Source: Fibrobacter sp.
GTDB taxonomy: Bacteria; Fibrobacterota; Fibrobacteria; Fibrobacterales; Fibrobacteraceae
Length of the DNA: 64,000 nucleotides
Assembly (NCBI GenBank): GCA_024398875.1
Contig: JAKSIJ010000001.1
Coordinates: 62,001-126,000, forward strand
Direction of reading: 5' to 3'
Positions 43,370-52,800 of the stretch are shown piece after piece. Each line of letters begins with the position of its first letter. Within the stretch, counting starts at the first letter, position 1. The position numbers and the translations under genes were made by a program. A model generated the notes under the pieces. The model searched no databases and had not been told where the DNA came from. It worked only from the letters and a program-made list of their open reading frames with translations.

Positions 43370-45022
43370 TTAATTATCCTTAATACAGCGCATGGATCCT
43401 TTACCATTCCATCCGACTGAAGAATCATAGCTCTTTTCTGCCCTTACTAGACGGGCAATGTCAGAATCAACAACGAAAACAAAGAGAGAATCTTTATCTA
43501 TTTCATCTGATGTTATAAAATAGCTGTTGTCTTCTGCCGAAAATCCGTACAGGTCAGCTCCGTATTCATCACCTTTATTACTTCTCAAAAAGAAGCCTGC
43601 GATATTTTCGCCACCGGCAAAAGAAATTAATTTTTCATAATCTTCCGCAGATGGTACTTGCCATCCTTCGGGGCAAATTCCCTGTTTTGAAATTCCCTCC
43701 ATGCAAAGCCTCCCATAACCACACAAAGTATTCACGGAATCCATTGCGCCAGCAAAGCTATAGACTCGAGATGAGCCAGAGCCAGCACTCCAATAATGAG
43801 TCAATGAGCAGGTATCTTGAATATAACAGCCAAGTACACAGGAATAATTATCATAATAGACGCAATTTCCATAATACTGCATTGTGCCAGGGTCAAATCT
43901 TAAATTTTCCGCCATCCATTTCTGTGAACCTATCGTTACAAACTGATATTTTTCTTCATCCCTTTCATCTGTAAAAGTTTCCTTTTTTATTGTAGTATTA
44001 AATATTTCCTTATTTCTTGTTGACGGGGAATAATCTACGGAATCTTTTACACATCGAACAGACTTCATCTCTTTATTTGCGTATTTTAAGTTAGTTCCAC
44101 TTATCAGGTATGACTCCGGCCGTTCCCAATTACAACCAAAGCTATACATTTTGCGATCACTACTGTCAGTCCCCCAAAAACCAGCGTTTTCGGTAATATG
44201 GCGAAATTTTGCTTCACCCGTATAACCATAGTATTGTGTTTCACCCTGTCCAGCCGGCAAAAGATTAAATCCGTAAGCATCTGAACCATTTTTTTTCTCA
44301 TGCCACAAATAAGCGGACATTATTGGGCTACATGAGTATTGAGTTCCCATTTGAAAACCAATATTTTTTATGAGTGTAGCAAAATCTTCGTATGTTGGGA
44401 TATGCCACCCATCTGGGCAAATGCCCTGAATAATTTTTGATGAGCAATCTACACCATAACCGCAACCTGAAGTTAATGAGTCTACAGCAGCTACCCATGA
44501 ATAGAGGCGTCCAAATAGGTTGCAAAGTTCTTCATTGCCATTATAGCACCACGAACGATCCTCAAGAATAGGAGACTTGATTGAATCTGCATAATTCAAG
44601 TTCTCTGCCATCCAAGTTTGGGTTTTTATTGTTACGTATTTATAAGTATTTCCATCACGACTATCAATAAAGGTGCCGTATAAAGTTTGATTCTTGTTTA
44701 TTGAAGAACTGCTAGATTTAGTAGAACTAGAAACAGCATAAGAACTTGATGAATACAAGGAACTTAAATTTATCTGTACAGGAACATCTTCATCTAAAGA
44801 AGATGATGACATTTCTGCTTGTATTAGAATACTTCCGTCCGAAGAAGGCAACGAAGATTCGCTTAAAGGCATTGCGCCACTTTCTGCATCAGACATAGAC
44901 GGAGCATTAACCGCATCAGTACTAGTCTCAGAACCACAGGCGGCAAGCACCACTATCATGCTCGCGAGAATAGCACAATAGAGTCTCTTTCGTGTAAGCA
45001 TTTTGTTTTTGCAAATACCCAT
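43370..45022 (-). CDS. Lipoprotein with two FISUMP domains
   Basis: 550 residues from the ATG at 45022 (GGAGGTTTAAC upstream). The lipobox is MIVVLAAC, followed by a Ser-rich linker. Two FISUMP modules follow. The first has VTIKTQTWMAENLNYADS, FGRLYSWVAAV, ICPDGWHIPTYEDF and MKSVRCVKDS. The second has VTIGSQKWMAENLRFDPG, GICPEGWQVPSAEDY and GSMRCIKDN. FISUMP modules are typical of Fibrobacter surface proteins and of unknown function. The start is one base past the GIY-YIG stop, so translation is coupled. Confidence 0.85.
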   Translation of the reverse strand: MGICKNKMLTRKRLYCAILASMIVVLAACGSETSTDAVNAPSMSDAESGAMPLSESSLPSSDGSILIQAEMSSSSLDEDVPVQINLSSLYSSSSYAVSSSTKSSSSSINKNQTLYGTFIDSRDGNTYKYVTIKTQTWMAENLNYADSIKSPILEDRSWCYNGNEELCNLFGRLYSWVAAVDSLTSGCGYGVDCSSKIIQGICPDGWHIPTYEDFATLIKNIGFQMGTQYSCSPIMSAYLWHEKKNGSDAYGFNLLPAGQGETQYYGYTGEAKFRHITENAGFWGTDSSDRKMYSFGCNWERPESYLISGTNLKYANKEMKSVRCVKDSVDYSPSTRNKEIFNTTIKKETFTDERDEEKYQFVTIGSQKWMAENLRFDPGTMQYYGNCVYYDNYSCVLGCYIQDTCSLTHYWSAGSGSSRVYSFAGAMDSVNTLCGYGRLCMEGISKQGICPEGWQVPSAEDYEKLISFAGGENIAGFFLRSNKGDEYGADLYGFSAEDNSYFITSDEIDKDSLFVFVVDSDIARLVRAEKSYDSSVGWNGKGSMRCIKDN

Positions 45023-45023
45023 G

Positions 45024-45542
45024 TTAAACCTCCGCTTCGTTGTTCGATTTCCCTTCATATCTTGGATTGTATTTGTAATGCAGACAGGCTTCTACCAGTT
45101 CACTTGCAAATGGATTTGTTTCTTTCCCATCAAAAAGGACATTTATTCGACGGCAATTTTCCTTAATCCATCCACCAATATTTTCATTGGTTAGTTTGAA
45201 ATTCATTTTCATTTTATCATCATTCAAAATGGAACTTGCTAGGTTACTTTTGGAATAAGTTGGATTATAATGTTGATAAGAAAATCTGGCATTACTTTTT
45301 ATCCCAACTCGTCCTATTTTAAGGAAACTCTTTTCCTTTGGACAATAGAACATATATACAGCAGTTTTCCCTTTTGGCAAAGGCTTCGGTTTATGAGGTA
45401 AACCTAGGTCATCAATTTCATATTTTGAGGAAGGATTCTTTTCGCTCATAGCCTTCAATACTTTATTGACAGTCTTGGATATTTCTTTTAAGAAGGAATC
45501 GGATTTACCCTTAGTTATGGCAGTTGTTCTCAACTTTCCCAT
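45024..45542 (-). CDS. GIY-YIG nuclease-like protein
   Basis: 172 residues, cytoplasmic (no signal). The core reads TAVYMFYCPKEKSFLKIGRV, which fits the two short strands of the GIY-YIG fold (VYMF and LKIG). ARFSYQHYNPTYSKSNLASS follows, with the conserved Arg and His, then ELVEACLHYKYNPRYEG carrying the catalytic-type Glu and a final Asn. This motif order occurs in a group usually annotated GIY-YIG nuclease family. It lies between two FISUMP lipoprotein genes with gaps of 19 and 1 bp. Nuclease activity and target are inferred. Confidence 0.7.
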   Translation of the reverse strand: MGKLRTTAITKGKSDSFLKEISKTVNKVLKAMSEKNPSSKYEIDDLGLPHKPKPLPKGKTAVYMFYCPKEKSFLKIGRVGIKSNARFSYQHYNPTYSKSNLASSILNDDKMKMNFKLTNENIGGWIKENCRRINVLFDGKETNPFASELVEACLHYKYNPRYEGKSNNEAEV

Positions 45543-45561
45543 TTTAGTTTCTCCTTACCCG

Positions 45562-47718
45562 TTAATCTGCATCCTTTATGCAGCGAACAGACGCACACAA
45601 ACCAGTTATATTGTTTTCCAGGTTCATTCCGATAATGCCCACTCCTTCTCCAACCAAACTAACATAAGCGGAATTTGAATTTTCTTTTGTAGAAGTCCAG
45701 AAAACAGCTCTATTTGAACCCCAGTTGTATTCAGTGGATTGTACCGAAAACATATAATCATCAGTACCATTACAATCACTACCTTTAAAACAATTTGCAT
45801 CCCAAGAACGAATATCTTTCAATTTTGAACCATCTCCTTCGACATATTCAATAAGAGTGTCCCATTCAGCGTAACTAGGCAAATGCCAGCCAACAGGACA
45901 AGAGCTATTTGCCGACTTCCAATAGAAATGTTCTTTTTCCTTATCTCTATTTTCATAATTCAAGTTTTTCGCCATCCAGGTTTGAGTACCAATAGTCACT
46001 ATTGGATAAATTTGACCATCACGCGGATCCGTCATATAATCAAGCGGAATCGGTTCTCTTGGATTAGATGTCTGTTTAGTTCCTTTGATGCATCGAACTG
46101 AATAAGCATTATTTTTATATCGATCGTAATTATCAATGGATGTGACTTCGACATACTTTGCATGGTTTGGATATTTATCTGTTCCAAGCCAAAATCCTGC
46201 AGTTTTTCCAATATTCCTAAACTTGCCACTAACCTGTTCCCCAGCAGGAATAATGGAAAAACCATAAATATCGGTTCCTCCTTGATACTGCCATCCATGC
46301 GATATAAAACATCCTGAATTTCCGCAACTTTCATTTTTATAGGTTGAGAGAGTTTTCCACTCTTTTTCTGTGGGTAAATGCCATTCATCCGGGCAAGCCT
46401 TCATTGCAGCCACCCAGGTGTAGAGTCGTCCATATTTTGCACAGGAATCTGCACTATTGTTGTAGCAATAACTTGCAGCTGTATTGCTTTCGTTATAATT
46501 GAAATTCAAGTTTTCAGCCATCCACACCTGATCACCGATTTGAACAGTCTTGTAAACCTGCCCATCACGCATATCTTTAAGCTCGCCGTAATCAATATCT
46601 GGATTAAAGTTCCAGCTGACATTTGAACTGCTTGAAGATTGAGCGCTAGAAGATGAACTTATTATTTGTGGAGCAGTACCTTCAACGCATCGAACGGATT
46701 GATAATTCTCAGTCCTTTGATGCCCTACCACAACATACTTATACTCACCTATAAACAAGTCGCAGGCGTAATGTCTTCCATCCGCATCTTCATATTCCTC
46801 GCCAGCACACCATAAAGATGTATAATATCCAGATGGGAAAAAGTCTTCATTAAGAACTTCAAAAAATCCACCAGGAAGTAGAGAAAAACCAAAATCATCA
46901 GTTCCGTTTCCGTATGCGTTCGCTGCAGTGTTTTCCCAACCTGAGGTGGATTTAAGTTTTGTTTTGGCATCAATTGAGTCGCCTGCATATATTACAAGCG
47001 CTCTCCACTCATCTTTCGTAGGCAGATGCCAACCTTTAGGACACGCGGTCTTTGCGGCTTCCCAAGTATATAGTTTTCCATATTTAAAGCAGGAGTCGGC
47101 ACTGTTTTGATAGCAAGTACTTTTGACAGAACCTGTGTTATAATCGTAGTTCAGGTTCTCCGCCATCCAAACCTGGTCTCCGATTTTGACGGTCTTGTAA
47201 ATTTGTCCATCACGGCCGTCTTTGAATTCACCATAACTTATATTTGGATTTAAATACAACCAAGTTCCCTTCATTTTGGAAGAGCTGCTAGAATTGCCTT
47301 TGCTAGAAAGTTTTTCTAGACTTGAAGAACTTGATTTTGCCGAGGATGACAAGCACGGCATCTCTTCGAAAGACGAAGAATAAGATAGAATGGCGGAAGA
47401 GGACAAATGCAAAGAAGATGAAGAAAAAACATAAGATACACTACTTAAAGAAAACGAACCATCTTCATTTTCTTTGACCCAAATCTCCTTTGTGCAGATG
47501 TAGCCAGAGCTTTCGTTCTTTACATAAACCGAAATTCCTTCTAATTCATAAGAACATTTTCCCAATTCAGAAGATGTCTCTACTTCAGAAGCAATTGGAT
47601 TTGCCGTTGTGTCAGTTTCAGATTCGGAACCACAAGCGGAAAATACAATCATAGCTGCGAGATATATCGCAAAAATCAATGTTTGTAATAATTTTTGTTC
47701 TTTATTGAAATTATTCAT
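45562..47718 (-). CDS. Lipoprotein with three FISUMP domains
   Basis: 718 residues from the ATG at 47718, preceded by AAAGGAGAAGTAAT. The lipobox is AAMIVFSAC. A Ser-rich linker leads to three FISUMP modules. Typical pieces are VKIGDQVWMAENLNYDYN, ACPKGWHLPTKDEWRALV and SVRCVEG in the first. The second has VQIGDQVWMAENLNFNYN and ACPDEWHLPTEKEWKTL. The third has VTIGTQTWMAKNLNYENR and SCPVGWHLPSYAEWDTL. The ATG follows the stop of the upstream gene by one base. Surface display is inferred from the lipobox and linker. Confidence 0.87.
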   Translation of the reverse strand: MNNFNKEQKLLQTLIFAIYLAAMIVFSACGSESETDTTANPIASEVETSSELGKCSYELEGISVYVKNESSGYICTKEIWVKENEDGSFSLSSVSYVFSSSSLHLSSSAILSYSSSFEEMPCLSSSAKSSSSSLEKLSSKGNSSSSSKMKGTWLYLNPNISYGEFKDGRDGQIYKTVKIGDQVWMAENLNYDYNTGSVKSTCYQNSADSCFKYGKLYTWEAAKTACPKGWHLPTKDEWRALVIYAGDSIDAKTKLKSTSGWENTAANAYGNGTDDFGFSLLPGGFFEVLNEDFFPSGYYTSLWCAGEEYEDADGRHYACDLFIGEYKYVVVGHQRTENYQSVRCVEGTAPQIISSSSSAQSSSSSNVSWNFNPDIDYGELKDMRDGQVYKTVQIGDQVWMAENLNFNYNESNTAASYCYNNSADSCAKYGRLYTWVAAMKACPDEWHLPTEKEWKTLSTYKNESCGNSGCFISHGWQYQGGTDIYGFSIIPAGEQVSGKFRNIGKTAGFWLGTDKYPNHAKYVEVTSIDNYDRYKNNAYSVRCIKGTKQTSNPREPIPLDYMTDPRDGQIYPIVTIGTQTWMAKNLNYENRDKEKEHFYWKSANSSCPVGWHLPSYAEWDTLIEYVEGDGSKLKDIRSWDANCFKGSDCNGTDDYMFSVQSTEYNWGSNRAVFWTSTKENSNSAYVSLVGEGVGIIGMNLENNITGLCASVRCIKDAD

Positions 47719-47719
47719 A

Positions 47720-48412
47720 TTACTTCTCCTTTTTCCAAAACCCCATATCAAGGATTTTCATTTGCGGATAAGGGGTTGCCTTGCCTTTAGAGGAATGGAA
47801 TGAAAGAAGTGTCTTATTTATTGAATTTTCGTTTTTTTCATAAAACTTGCACAAAACTGTCACATAATCGACTGCCAAAGTTCTTCTATGCCAATTTGCT
47901 TTTCCTGAAATTCCCTCTTTGAATAAATTATCAAACGCAGGAATACAGCCTAATGTTCCGAGCAAAACCTTAGTAACCAAAGTGTCTGTACCCGTAACGC
48001 CTAATGCTTCGTATTTATCACGAATTTCTTGATACAATTCATTGAGTTTGTTTCGGCAATTTTCCTTGTCATCAAGCCAATCTTGACATTTTAGGTTATT
48101 CAAAAGTTTTAAGTCCTTCTTGTCCATATCAAGAATGGCGTCGACAATTGATCTATGAATTTTGTAGTTATTGTTTAACAACTCTGAATTATGCAACATT
48201 CCCCAGCTTGCCAAATACCAAGCGAGCCATAAACAAAGCATATCTCTATCTACTTTGCGACTTATAATGGCTTTCTGAAACTGAACATAGCAATGCTCCC
48301 ACGAACGATATCTCGACAATTCTTTTTGAGAATCTTCAAGGTATCTTTCTAGGTTCGACTTAAAATGGCGAATATCTGTTGCCAGTTTTCGAACATCCTT
48401 TTCTTTTGCCAT
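47720..48412 (-). CDS. Uncharacterised helical protein with YLASWGM motif
   Basis: 230 residues from the ATG at 48412 (GGAGGCTGTA upstream). No signal peptide or membrane segment; mostly helical and charged. The most distinctive stretch is LWLAWYLASWGMLHNSELL, followed by YKIHRSIVDAIL and, later, GTDTLVTKVLLGTLGCIPAF and TLAVDYVTVLCKFYEKNE. I have an impression of similar uncharacterised proteins but no known function. It is the first gene of a four-gene coupled operon with FISUMP and GIY-YIG genes. Confidence 0.7.
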   Translation of the reverse strand: MAKEKDVRKLATDIRHFKSNLERYLEDSQKELSRYRSWEHCYVQFQKAIISRKVDRDMLCLWLAWYLASWGMLHNSELLNNNYKIHRSIVDAILDMDKKDLKLLNNLKCQDWLDDKENCRNKLNELYQEIRDKYEALGVTGTDTLVTKVLLGTLGCIPAFDNLFKEGISGKANWHRRTLAVDYVTVLCKFYEKNENSINKTLLSFHSSKGKATPYPQMKILDMGFWKKEK

Positions 48413-48928
48413 TACAGCCTCCATCGGTTAAAATCCTATGGAGTTTCGCCTTGTTCGGCTTCGAAAACACAACACCAATTTTGAGTGAATACAAAAAAAG
48501 GGGTGCGGGTTCGCTGCGGTTTACCATTCTGAGGCTCTGCAATGCCCGTGCAAGATAAACGCAAACGACCCACGCCCCAAAAAGGGCGACAACACTGCTG
48601 GATTGAGATTGCTTCACCCCTATTCGGGGTTCGCAATGACACATTCTTCTCGTGTTGTTGCACAAGAATAGCAGTTTGTCGAAATACGCCCAAAGGAACC
48701 GCTGTGGGCGGCTCGTCAAACGTATCTACGTGAGTGTTCGCCTTGTCCTCTTGCACTTGAAATTTGCAGATTTCAGAACGAGAACAAGAGCTAAACTCTC
48801 TATTTCGTTCTAAAAATAACAAAAAAAAAGAGCAAAACGCTCAAAAAGTAAAAAAGTGCTTTTGTGAAGAAAACGGCATTTTTGAGCAGATTTGTAAAGC
48901 CAACGGGCTATTCCAACTTGGAAGGGGG
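48413..48928. repeat. Gene-free stretch with several palindromes
   Basis: Contains a 79-bp imperfect palindrome at 48500-48578 (outer arms GGGGTGCGGGTTCG/CGACCCACGCCCC, inner arms TGCGGTTTA/TAAACGCA). An ATTGC...GCAATGAC palindrome lies at 48608-48640, and ACGTATCTACGT (48720-48731) is followed by GAGTGTTCGCCTTG. Hairpins AGAACGA/TCGTTCT (48777-48815) and GAGC/GCTC near 48830 follow. Short frames crossing these are not convincing genes. Confidence 0.6.
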
Positions 48929-48958
48929 TTGCCTTTTGTGCGGGTAAAAAGGTATATT
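48929..48958 (+). promoter_or_regulatory. Promoter of the PIN toxin-antitoxin pair
   Basis: TTGCCT (48929-48934) and TATATT (48953-48958) are 18 bp apart, ending 17 bp before the antitoxin ATG. GGAGG lies between them as the ribosome site. Confidence 0.65.
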
Positions 48959-48975
48959 TAGAGTGGAGGTCCACC

Positions 48976-49203
48976 ATGGCAGCAGCACAAACGCTAAATC
49001 CGACTCAGATTCATCTTCTTGAGATGTTTTCCTTTTGCAAAGATGCAGAAGCCTTGCAGGATTTGAAGGCTGTTCTTGCCGATTACTATGCCAAGAAGGT
49101 TCAAGAAGAAGCCGACGCTCTGTGGGATGATGGCGTGCTAGGCGCAGACGCTATTGAACAGATTGGCAAAGAACACTGGAGAACCCCATATTCCAAGGTA
49201 TAA
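48976..49203 (+). CDS. Putative antitoxin of a PIN-domain module
   Basis: 75 residues (LNPTQIHLLEMFSFCKDAEA, then LKAVLADYYAKKVQEEADAL and EHWRTPYSKV). It is short, helical and acidic in the middle. Small proteins with this pattern occur just upstream of PIN-family toxins in Bacteroidetes-like genomes. The stop is 2 bp before the toxin start. It would neutralise the toxin and probably repress the shared promoter. The TATATT-type promoter and GTGGAGGTCCACC ribosome region precede it. Confidence 0.75.
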   Translation: MAAAQTLNPTQIHLLEMFSFCKDAEALQDLKAVLADYYAKKVQEEADALWDDGVLGADAIEQIGKEHWRTPYSKV

Positions 49204-49205
49204 CC

Positions 49206-49622
49206 TTGCGCCGCATTTGCCTCGACACAAACTGCCTGTTGATGAGCCTCCCGTCTAAAAGTCCATATCATCAAATATGGACCGAATTCTTGAACGGGGA
49301 CTTGGAAATTTGCGTATCGCCAGAGATACTTCTTGAGTACGAAGAAATTGTTTCCCAGAAAATTTCAAGTCGCATGGCAACCTTTTTAATGGAAGCCTTA
49401 ACCAATCGCTCGAACCTTGTGAGAACAACTCCGACTTGGCGTTTCAACTTGATTACGCAAGATCCAGACGACAACAAGTTCGTTGATTGTGCCATCTGCG
49501 GAATGGCAGAATACATCGTTTCTAACGATCGGCATTTCGATATTCTGAAGAGCATCGACTTTCCGCTGGTCACAGTTCGGTCCATTCAAGAGTTTTCCAA
49601 AGAACTCGCGGACGAGATGTAA
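49206..49622 (+). CDS. PIN-domain toxin (ribonuclease-like)
   Basis: 138 residues starting at a TTG (49206), with AAGG 8 nt upstream. The PIN acidic set is present: D7 (CLDTN), E44 (VSPEILLEYEEI), D89/D94 (DPDDNKFVDCA) and D108 (VSNDRHF). These would bind metal for RNA cleavage. It belongs to the group often annotated as putative toxin component, PIN family. It is followed by a strong terminator, so the pair is a self-contained unit next to carB. Confidence 0.85.
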   Translation: MRRICLDTNCLLMSLPSKSPYHQIWTEFLNGDLEICVSPEILLEYEEIVSQKISSRMATFLMEALTNRSNLVRTTPTWRFNLITQDPDDNKFVDCAICGMAEYIVSNDRHFDILKSIDFPLVTVRSIQEFSKELADEM

Positions 49623-49652
49623 ATGATTTCATAAACTTCTACTTATGCAAAC

Positions 49653-49691
49653 AGAAAGCCATTGCTGATAAAGCAATGGTCTTCTGTTTTG
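49653..49691 (+). terminator. Terminator of the PIN module
   Basis: The stem CCATTGC (49660-49666)/GCAATGG (49674-49680) is extended by CAGAA/TTCTG and followed by TTTT. Confidence 0.8.
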
Positions 49692-49786
49692 GGCGGGTGG
49701 GTGGGAGAAGCCCGGGCGTTGCGGGTGCGGCGACTGAGCATCCGCTAGAAGGGGTAGCGGAAGACCCGACCGGGGTGGTTTATATA
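49692..49786. other. GC-rich structured intergenic segment
   Basis: Nested pairings are visible: CGGGT...ACCCG outside and CCGCTA/TAGCGG inside (about 49715-49767), with CCCGGG nearby. It lies between the PIN terminator and the carB terminator. It may be a structured RNA or a repeat; I cannot identify it. Confidence 0.4.
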
Positions 49787-49813
49787 GAAAACGCCCACTC
49801 ATTGAGTGGGCGT
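49787..49813 (-). terminator. Terminator of carB
   Basis: A perfect 11-bp stem ACGCCCACTCA/TGAGTGGGCGT (49791-49813) with a one-base centre is followed by TTTT in the minus direction, about 55 bp after the carB stop. Confidence 0.8.
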
Positions 49814-49868
49814 GATTATAAGGGTCGGGGCTGGAGCTAGGGGGATTCTTCCCCCTCACCCCTAATCC

Positions 49869-52800
49869 TTAAATCTCTTCAATCGTGGCGTGGTATTCCT
49901 GCAGAGATTTCACTTCGCCATGACCCTTCTTGGCGGCGGCAATACCCTTCACGGTATTGTAGGCACCGGCCAGAGTGGTGATGTAAGGAATCTTGTACTT
50001 GATGGCAGCCTTACGGATAGCGGATTCATCCTTAATGGCATCGCGCTTGGCCCAGGGCGTATTGATGATGAGGCCCACCTGCTTGTTGACGATGACGTCG
50101 AGAACGTCCGGGCGACCTTCATTAATCTTGTTCACCACTTCGCACTTCACGCCACCCTTCTCGTAGAACTTGGCGGTGCCTTCCGTAGCGTAGATCTTGA
50201 ATCCAAGTTTCTGGAATTCCTGGCCCACAGCCATTGCCTGGTCAGCAAGATTTACTTTGTCTGAAAGGCTGATGAGAACCGCACCTTCGCTGGGAAGAAT
50301 GGAACCTGCAGCTTCCTGGCTCTTGTAGTAGGCCAAGGCGTAATCGCTGGAGAGGCCCAGGACTTCGCCGGTGGAGCGCATTTCAGGGCCAAGCACCGGG
50401 TCCACCTTCGGGAACTTGTCGAAGGGGAACACTGCTTCCTTGGCGCCGTGATGGTTGAACTTCTTTTCTTTCAGCTTCAAATCACCGATCTTTTCGCCGA
50501 GCATGAGGCGCGTGGCAAGGCGGGCCATCTGCGTGTTACAGACCTTGGAAACCAGAGGCACGGTGCGGGAAGCACGCGGGTTAGCTTCGAGGACGAACAC
50601 CTTGCCGTCTTCGATAGCGTACTGCATGTTCATGAGGCCGCAAACGTGGAGGTTTTCAGCAATCTTCCTGGTGTAATCCTTGATAGTCGCGAGATTTTCC
50701 TTCGTGATGGTGACCGGCGGGATGATGCAGGCGGAGTCACCGGAGTGTACACCCGCAAGTTCCACGTGCTCCATCACAGAGGGGATGTAGACGTGTTCGC
50801 CATCGGCCAAAGCGTCGGCTTCGCATTCGAGAGCGTTGTGGAGGAAGCGGTCGATGAGGAGCGGGCGATCCGGAGTCACGCCAACAGCCTTCGCCACATA
50901 TTCGCGGAGCATGTTCTCGTCGTAGATGACTTCCATGCCGCGGCCGCCAAGCACGAAGCTGGGGCGAATCATCACCGGGTAGCCGCCAATCTGCTTGACG
51001 CAAGCGAGGGCTTCGTCGATGTTTGTGGCCATGCCGCTTTCCGGCATCGGGATTTCCAGGCGGTCCATCATCTTGCGGAACAGGTCACGGTCTTCGGCGA
51101 TATCGATAGAATCAATGCTCGTGCCGAGAATCTTCACGCCCTCGTCGCTCAAAGCGCGGGCGATGTTCAGCGGAGTCTGGCCACCGAACTGCACGATGAC
51201 GCCAGCCGGCTTTTCCTTATTGTAAATCTGGAGCACATCTTCGAGGCTCACCGGTTCGAAATACAGCTTGTCGCTGGTATCGTAGTCGGTAGAAACGGTT
51301 TCCGGGTTGCAGTTCACCATGATGGTTTCGTAACCCAAATCCTTCAAGGCCATAGCAGCGTGGCAGCAGCAGTAGTCGAATTCGATGCCCTGGCCGATTC
51401 TGTTCGGGCCACCGCCGAGAATCATAATCTTCTTCGGGTTCGTCGTTGCAGTGGATTCGTCTGCGCAATTGTAAGTGCTATAGTAGTAGAAGCGGTTCTT
51501 GACGCCAGAAACCGGCACTGCGCACCAGCCTTCCACAACGCCGAGTTCGGTACGCTTCTTGCGCACATCCTTTTCGCGGATGCCGAGAATCTTCGCGATG
51601 TACTTATCGCTAAAGCCATCCTTCTTCGCCTGAATGAGGAGTTCATCCTTCGGCATCATTCCCGGTGTCTTGAGCATTTCTTCTTCAAGTTCCACCAGTT
51701 CCTTCATCTGCTGAATGAAGTAAGCCTTTTCGAAGGTCACGGCGTTCACTTCTTCAACAGTAGCGCCCTTACGGAGAGCTTCGTACATCTGGAAGTGGCG
51801 TTCACTGGAAGCCACCTTCATCATGTCCAGCAACTCTTCCTTGGTCTTCTTGTTGAAATCCTTGGCAAAGCCAAGACCAGAACGACCATTTTCCAAGCCG
51901 CGGATAGCCTTCTGCAAGGTTTCCTTGTACGTCTTGCCAATAGCCATCACCTCGCCCACAGCCTTCATCTGAGTGCCAAGGCAATCGTCGATGCCGCGGA
52001 ACTTTTCAAAAGCCCAGCGAGCAAACTTCAGCACGATGTAATCGCCGCTGGGAGTGTACTTTTCCAGGGTGCCATCACGCCAGTAATCCATCTGGTCGAG
52101 GGTCATGCCTGCAGCGAGCTTTGCAGAAACAAGAGCGATGGGGAACCCAGTAGCCTTGGATGCAAGAGCAGAAGAACGGCTAGTACGCGGATTGATTTCG
52201 ATGATCACGATGCGGCCGTTCTTCGGGTTGTGAGCGAACTGCACGTTGGTACCGCCAATCACACCAATCTTTTCCACAATCTTGAAGGCCTGACGTTTCA
52301 GTTCTTCTTCCAGCTTCTTGTCGATAGTGAGGAACGGAGCAGCGCAGAAGGAGTCGCCCGTATGCACGCCCACAGCGTCGATGTTTTCGATGAAGCAGAT
52401 GGCAATCATCTGGTTCTTAGAATCGCGAACCACTTCCACTTCCAATTCTTCCCAACCGAGAATGCTCTCTTCAATGAGGCACTGGTGAGTCATGGAGAGT
52501 TCAAGGCCGTTACCGCAAATGTTGCGGAGTTCTTCCACGTTGTAGCAGAAGCCGCCACCTGCGCCGCCCATGGTGTATGCCGGGCGAACCACAACCGGGT
52601 AGCCAATTTCAGCAACAATCTTTTCGGCTTCTTCAACCGTGTGGCAAATGCCAGAGCGAGGCGTATCAATGCCCAGTTCCTGCATGGTGGCCTTGAAAAT
52701 CTCGCGGTCTTCGCCGCGTTCGATGGCGTCCAGGTTCACGCCGATGACCTTCACGCCATACTTTTCCAAAACGCCAGCCTTGTTCAAAGCGCAAGCGAGG

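Noticed and set aside
48436-48822. Overlapping minus-strand frames in the palindromic patch
   Set aside because: They run through palindromes and a REP-like repeat, lack ribosome sites, and are not protein-like.
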